64,000 nucleotides of DNA from positions 73,638 through 137,637 of the forward strand of contig NZ_NOYD01000046.1 in assembly GCF_002258315.1 (NCBI RefSeq), given 5' to 3'. Below the pieces are notes generated by a model. The model was given only the letters and a program-made list of their open reading frames with translations, did no database searches and was not told the origin of the DNA. Shown in pieces: positions 60,687-64,000 of the stretch. The translations under genes were made by a program, and so were the position numbers. This DNA is from Rhodococcus sp. 06-462-5 (GTDB lineage: Bacteria > Actinomycetota > Actinomycetes > Mycobacteriales > Mycobacteriaceae). Every line of letters starts with the position of its first letter. The first letter of the stretch is position 1.

Positions 60687-60795
60687 GGGTCAACTCCGTG
60701 AGTTCGGGCAAAGACACTCGACTGTATCTCTCGAGGTGTCCGGGAACCGAAACGTCGACGCGTGTGACCCGCAGGTGTTGGTGGGAAACAAACTA

Positions 60796-60824
60796 TTGCG
60801 AGTGACCACTCTCTAAGTTAGATT
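60796..60824 (+). promoter_or_regulatory. Candidate sigma-70-type promoter for the amidohydrolase operon
   Basis: TTGCGA (60796-60801), a 17-nt spacer and TAGATT (60819-60824). A start of transcription near 60831 would make the ATG at 60836 almost leaderless. Prediction by eye only. Confidence 0.45.
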
Positions 60825-60835
60825 GGCCTGACACT

Positions 60836-62638
60836 ATGACGGAGGTCACATTGAACTCGAACATTTCTTTCGACGTCGTCATCACCGGCGGCACCGTCTA
60901 CGACGGGTCCGGCGGTCCCGGAGTTCGAGCCGATGTGGGCATCGTCGACGGTGTGGTGCGGGCCGTGTCCTCCGCGCCGCTCGAGGCGGGCCCGGCGACC
61001 GAGGTGGTCGACGCCACCGGCAAGTGGGTCACGCCGGGCTTCGTGGACGTCCATACCCATTACGACGCAGAGGTGCTCGTCGGTCCGGGCCTCGAAGAGT
61101 CCGTCCGGCACGGGGTCACGACGGTTCTGCTGGGGAACTGTTCGTTGTCGACGCTCTACTCCACTCCGGTCGACATCGCGGATCTTTTCAGTCGGGTCGA
61201 GGCGTTGCCGCGAGATCATGTGCTCAAAGCCGTCGATACGCACAAGACGTGGACCACGCCCGACGAATACATCGCTGCGCTCGAGCGCCTGCCTCTCGGT
61301 CCCAATATCGCTGCTCTGGTTGGACATTCGGATCTTCGGGCGCACGTGATGGGATTGGATCGATCGACCGATCGCAGTCAGAGGCCCACCCGCGAGGAGT
61401 GGCGCGCCATGTCGGACGCGCTTGAGCAGGCACTGGACGCCGGACTGCTCGGAATGTCGACCATGACCAATCCGTGGGACAAGCTGGACGGCGATCGGTA
61501 CCGGTCTCGGTCGTTGCCGTCTTCGTACGCACGGTGGAGCGAATTCCGTGCGCTGCACAAGATCTTGCGTCGACGCGGCCGTCTGCTGCAGAGCATTCCG
61601 AACCTGAACACCAAGTACGACATGCTGTTCTTCCTCGCCTCGGCCACCGGCATCGGCCGCATTCCACTCAAGATCTCGCTGCTCGCCGCGGCGGATGCGA
61701 AGGCGTCGCCCTGGATTCATCGCGTCTTCGGCCCGCTCGCTCGCATGGTCAACGGGCCGGGCAAGGGCCAGTTCCGTTGGCAGCACCTGCCCACCACGTT
61801 CGACGTCTACTCCGACGGCATCGACCTGGTGGTGTTCGAGGAGTTCGGCTCGGGCCGAGCCGCTCTTCATCTACGAGAAGAATTGGGACGCAACGAGTTG
61901 CTCTCGGACGAGGCGTACCGCCGTTGGTTCCGCGCCGATTTCGAGAAGAAGTTCAGCTCACGCGTCTGGCATCGAGACTTCGCCGACGCCCAGATCACCG
62001 AGTGCCCCGACGCGTCGGTCGTCGGCAAGAACGTCGCCGAGGTCGCCGCCGAACGAGGTGTGCACGTGGTGGACGCGTTCCTCGATCTGGTGGTCGAACA
62101 CGGCCGGAAGCTGCGCTGGCACACGACGGTCGCGAATCATCGCAAGCGTCAGATGGACAAGCTGATCAACCAGCCCGGGGTCACCGTGGGTTTCTCCGAC
62201 GCCGGCGCGCATCTGCGCAACATGGCGTTCTACAACTTCGGCATCCGGTTGCTGCACCGCGTGCACGACGCGCGTCACGATCGCCGACCGTTCATGACGG
62301 TGGAGAAGGCAGTGCACAAGCTCAGCGGCGAGCCGGCCGATTTCTACGGCGTCGACGCCGGACACGTGCGGGTGGGTGATCGTGCCGACATCGTGGTAAT
62401 CGATCCGGAAGGGCTGGACGAGGAGGTTCTGGCCTACCGGGAGGAGACCATGCCGGAGTTCGGTGGTCTGAGCCGGATGGTCAACCGCAACGATCGCGCT
62501 GTCGCCGCCACCCTGGTCGCGGGCCGAGTGGTGTTCTCCGGCGGCGTCTTCGCTCCGTGGTTCGGGGTGTCGGAGCGGGCCGGTAGCTTCCTGCGGGCAG
62601 GCACTCCAACCGCTCCGCGTCGCCGGGAGCGTGTGTGA
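60836..62638 (+). CDS. N-acyl-D-amino-acid deacylase family amidohydrolase
   Basis: A 600-residue metal-dependent hydrolase of the D-aminoacylase group. The N-terminal beta-sandwich has VVITGGTVYDGSGGPGVRADV. The metal motif is D71-V-H73-T-H75-Y-D. L-L-G-N-C-S, GHSDLRAHVMG and the late V-G-F-S-D-A-G-A-H aspartate region fit the family. D-R-A-D-I-V-V-I-D-P closes the C-terminal sandwich. The true substrate may be any N-acyl or cyclic amide. Start: ATG 60836 fits the near-leaderless promoter, but an in-frame TTG at 60851 has GGAGG 5 nt upstream and is a serious alternative. The TetR gene overlaps the stop by 4 nt. Confidence 0.88.
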   Translation: MTEVTLNSNISFDVVITGGTVYDGSGGPGVRADVGIVDGVVRAVSSAPLEAGPATEVVDATGKWVTPGFVDVHTHYDAEVLVGPGLEESVRHGVTTVLLGNCSLSTLYSTPVDIADLFSRVEALPRDHVLKAVDTHKTWTTPDEYIAALERLPLGPNIAALVGHSDLRAHVMGLDRSTDRSQRPTREEWRAMSDALEQALDAGLLGMSTMTNPWDKLDGDRYRSRSLPSSYARWSEFRALHKILRRRGRLLQSIPNLNTKYDMLFFLASATGIGRIPLKISLLAAADAKASPWIHRVFGPLARMVNGPGKGQFRWQHLPTTFDVYSDGIDLVVFEEFGSGRAALHLREELGRNELLSDEAYRRWFRADFEKKFSSRVWHRDFADAQITECPDASVVGKNVAEVAAERGVHVVDAFLDLVVEHGRKLRWHTTVANHRKRQMDKLINQPGVTVGFSDAGAHLRNMAFYNFGIRLLHRVHDARHDRRPFMTVEKAVHKLSGEPADFYGVDAGHVRVGDRADIVVIDPEGLDEEVLAYREETMPEFGGLSRMVNRNDRAVAATLVAGRVVFSGGVFAPWFGVSERAGSFLRAGTPTAPRRRERV

Positions 62639-63240
62639 GCCCGAGTCAACAACAGCGTCGAACCGAGACGATCGGAAAACTGCTCGACGCGACGATCGCG
62701 TCGTTGTGCGAGAAGGGCTATGCCGCAACCAGTGTCAGCGAGATCGTCAGCCGCGCAGGGGTGTCGTCCGGTGCCATGTTCCGGCATTTCGACACCAGGC
62801 TCGACCTGATCGTCGCCGCGGCCGACGAGGTTCGCCGCCGCCAGTTCGTCGAGTTCCGTCATGGACTGTCCGGTTTCGGTAGCGCGTCGATCGAACACTG
62901 CCTCGAATTGCTCAGGGCTGCCTGCCGCGCCCCGATCAACGGTGCGTGGTACGAGCTACTGACCGCCGCCCGCAGTCACGATGAGCTGCGAGAAAGGCTG
63001 CAGCCCTTCACCGTTCGCTATCACGAGCAGATCGCCGAACTCGCTCGTACGCTACCGGTCGCAGGTGTGCTGGATCCACGGCATCTGGAGACGGTGATCT
63101 TCAGCGTGGTGCATCTACTCGACGGCGAGGCGTTGGCCGCCGTGGTGCATCCGCAACCCGAGCAGGAGGCCATGCGGCTGAAAATGATTGCGCACCTGTT
63201 GCGCGGTGGCACTCTGCACGCCCTGAGCGACGCAGGATGA
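62635..63240 (+). CDS. TetR family transcriptional regulator
   Basis: A 201-residue regulator. The N-terminal helix-turn-helix (about residues 10-58) reads TIGKLLDATIASLCEKGYAA, then T-S-V-S-E-I-V-S-R-A-G-V-S-S-G-A-M-F-R-H-F-D, a canonical TetR DNA-binding domain. The C-terminal ligand domain is helical and unassigned. GTG 62635 overlaps the amidohydrolase stop by 4 nt, and its own stop overlaps the next start by 4 nt. It therefore probably controls its own operon, with an operator expected near 60790-60835; no clear palindrome was found there. Confidence 0.93.
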   Translation: MSPSQQQRRTETIGKLLDATIASLCEKGYAATSVSEIVSRAGVSSGAMFRHFDTRLDLIVAAADEVRRRQFVEFRHGLSGFGSASIEHCLELLRAACRAPINGAWYELLTAARSHDELRERLQPFTVRYHEQIAELARTLPVAGVLDPRHLETVIFSVVHLLDGEALAAVVHPQPEQEAMRLKMIAHLLRGGTLHALSDAG

Positions 63241-64000
63241 GCAACTGGACTGTCTGCACGCCCGGCGCAGAACTTCCCGTCGTCGAGTACGGGAATCCGG
63301 AGGCGCGCTCGACGGTGCTGCTGGTGCACGGCTATCCCGACAACCGTCACGTGTTCGATCCGCTGATCGCCGAACTCGGCGATCAGGTTCGAGTGATCAC
63401 GTACGACACGCGAGGCAGCGGAGCGTCCGTGCTCGAGCCCGCAGCGGACGTGTCCATCGAACAACTGGCGCGCGACGCCTTTGCGGTGGTGGAGTCGATT
63501 CCTGGGCTCACCGGGAAGGTGCACGTCTTCGCTCACGATTGGGGGTCGGTCCAGATGTGGGAGGCGATGGCCTCGCCTCGCGCATCCACCGGGTTCGCGT
63601 CGTACACGTCGGTGTCCGGCCCGAGCCTGGACCACCTGCGGCAGGTGGCGCGGGCGCGGTTGGTGCGACCGCAGCGTTGGCCGTCGCTGCTCGGCCAGTT
63701 GGCGCGGTCCTGGTACGTCTTCGGGTTCCACGTGCCCGTGCTGGGCACCCGGGTTCCGGGATTGCTGGCGCGCCTGAATGCCGAGGGCGAGCCGACCCCG
63801 ACGGTGGCCGACCAGCAGCGCGGCATCGCCCTGTACCGCGCCAACGTGCTGAGGCGTCTGCTCGGCGGACCTGCCCCGCAGTGCGCCGTCCCGACCACCG
63901 TGGTCGTCCCGACTCGCGACCGCATGCTCTCGCCGAATCTCACCGACGGTCTGGATCGATGGATCCCCGACCTGCGCGTCGTTCGGGTCGATACGGGCCA
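63237..64000 (+). CDS. EphD-like alpha/beta hydrolase, partial (runs off window)
   Basis: About 254 residues are visible, with no stop before the window end. H31-G-Y-P begins the oxyanion region, and Y-D-T-R-G-S-G follows. The nucleophile elbow is A-H-D101-W-G-S, an Asp nucleophile as in epoxide hydrolases and haloalkane dehalogenases. The block ASYTSVSGPSLDHL closely matches mycobacterial EphD (Rv2214c). EphD has an epoxide-hydrolase N-half fused to a short-chain dehydrogenase C-half, so an SDR domain is expected beyond the window. ATG 63237 overlaps the TetR stop by 4 nt. Substrate is probably a lipophilic epoxide or ester. Confidence 0.82.
   Translation, partial: MSNWTVCTPGAELPVVEYGNPEARSTVLLVHGYPDNRHVFDPLIAELGDQVRVITYDTRGSGASVLEPAADVSIEQLARDAFAVVESIPGLTGKVHVFAHDWGSVQMWEAMASPRASTGFASYTSVSGPSLDHLRQVARARLVRPQRWPSLLGQLARSWYVFGFHVPVLGTRVPGLLARLNAEGEPTPTVADQQRGIALYRANVLRRLLGGPAPQCAVPTTVVVPTRDRMLSPNLTDGLDRWIPDLRVVRVDTG

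Overview
The window reads as a chromosomal segment of a mycolic-acid-producing actinobacterium, most likely Rhodococcus or a close Nocardiaceae relative. It has high GC, many GTG/TTG starts and 1-4 nt gene overlaps. It carries almost the whole mycolate-arabinogalactan assembly locus in a mycobacterium-like order. No tRNA, rRNA, CRISPR array, transposase or prophage gene was seen.

Layout. 1-5 kb: housekeeping genes (DinB/DUF664 fragment, CPBP protease, DUF3533 membrane protein, msrA, MDR reductase, HAD phosphatase). 5.1-7.3 kb: secreted LGFP-repeat amidase. 7.5-9.0 kb: cobM-cobF. 9.1-15.5 kb: glf-glfT2-PAP2-ubiA-aftB, which make UDP-galactofuranose, the galactan chain and the decaprenyl-phosphoryl-arabinose donor, and add arabinan ends. 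15.7-20.2 kb: three mycolyltransferases, the third with LGFP repeats. 20.2-23.0 kb: a DUF732 lipoprotein, the cutinase-like Culp6 and an F420/FMN oxidoreductase. 23.1-31.7 kb: fadD32-pks13-accD4, the mycolate condensation module. 31.7-33.2 kb: an AbiEi-like gene bracketed by two pairs of 48-bp palindromic repeats. 33.2-45.7 kb (minus): dprE1-dprE2-aftA-(unassigned polytopic protein)-embC-type-emb, with a GtrA gene divergent from dprE1.

46.4-51.4 kb: dTDP-rhamnose genes (rmlC, rmlA on minus, rmlB on plus) split by a three-gene operon that looks like a type VII secretion substrate with a membrane-anchored partner. 51.4-55.2 kb: a cobalamin riboswitch followed by a tightly overlapping BtuF/BtuC/BtuD-like ABC importer and a FhuF-type 2Fe-2S protein. 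55.2-60.7 kb (minus): a five-gene translationally coupled glycan operon (large polytopic protein, GtrB-like GT2, NAD-epimerase, GtrA flippase-like protein, second GT2). 60.8-64 kb: D-aminoacylase-type amidohydrolase, TetR regulator and the start of an EphD-like hydrolase.

Together the genes cover linker-rhamnose supply, galactan, arabinan and mycolate synthesis and mycolate transfer. The least explained pieces are the palindrome-flanked AbiEi gene, the type VII-like operon, the riboswitch-controlled FhuF protein, the Gtr-like operon and the polytopic protein between aftA and embC. All family assignments come from reading the sequence and remembered family features; no database search was run.
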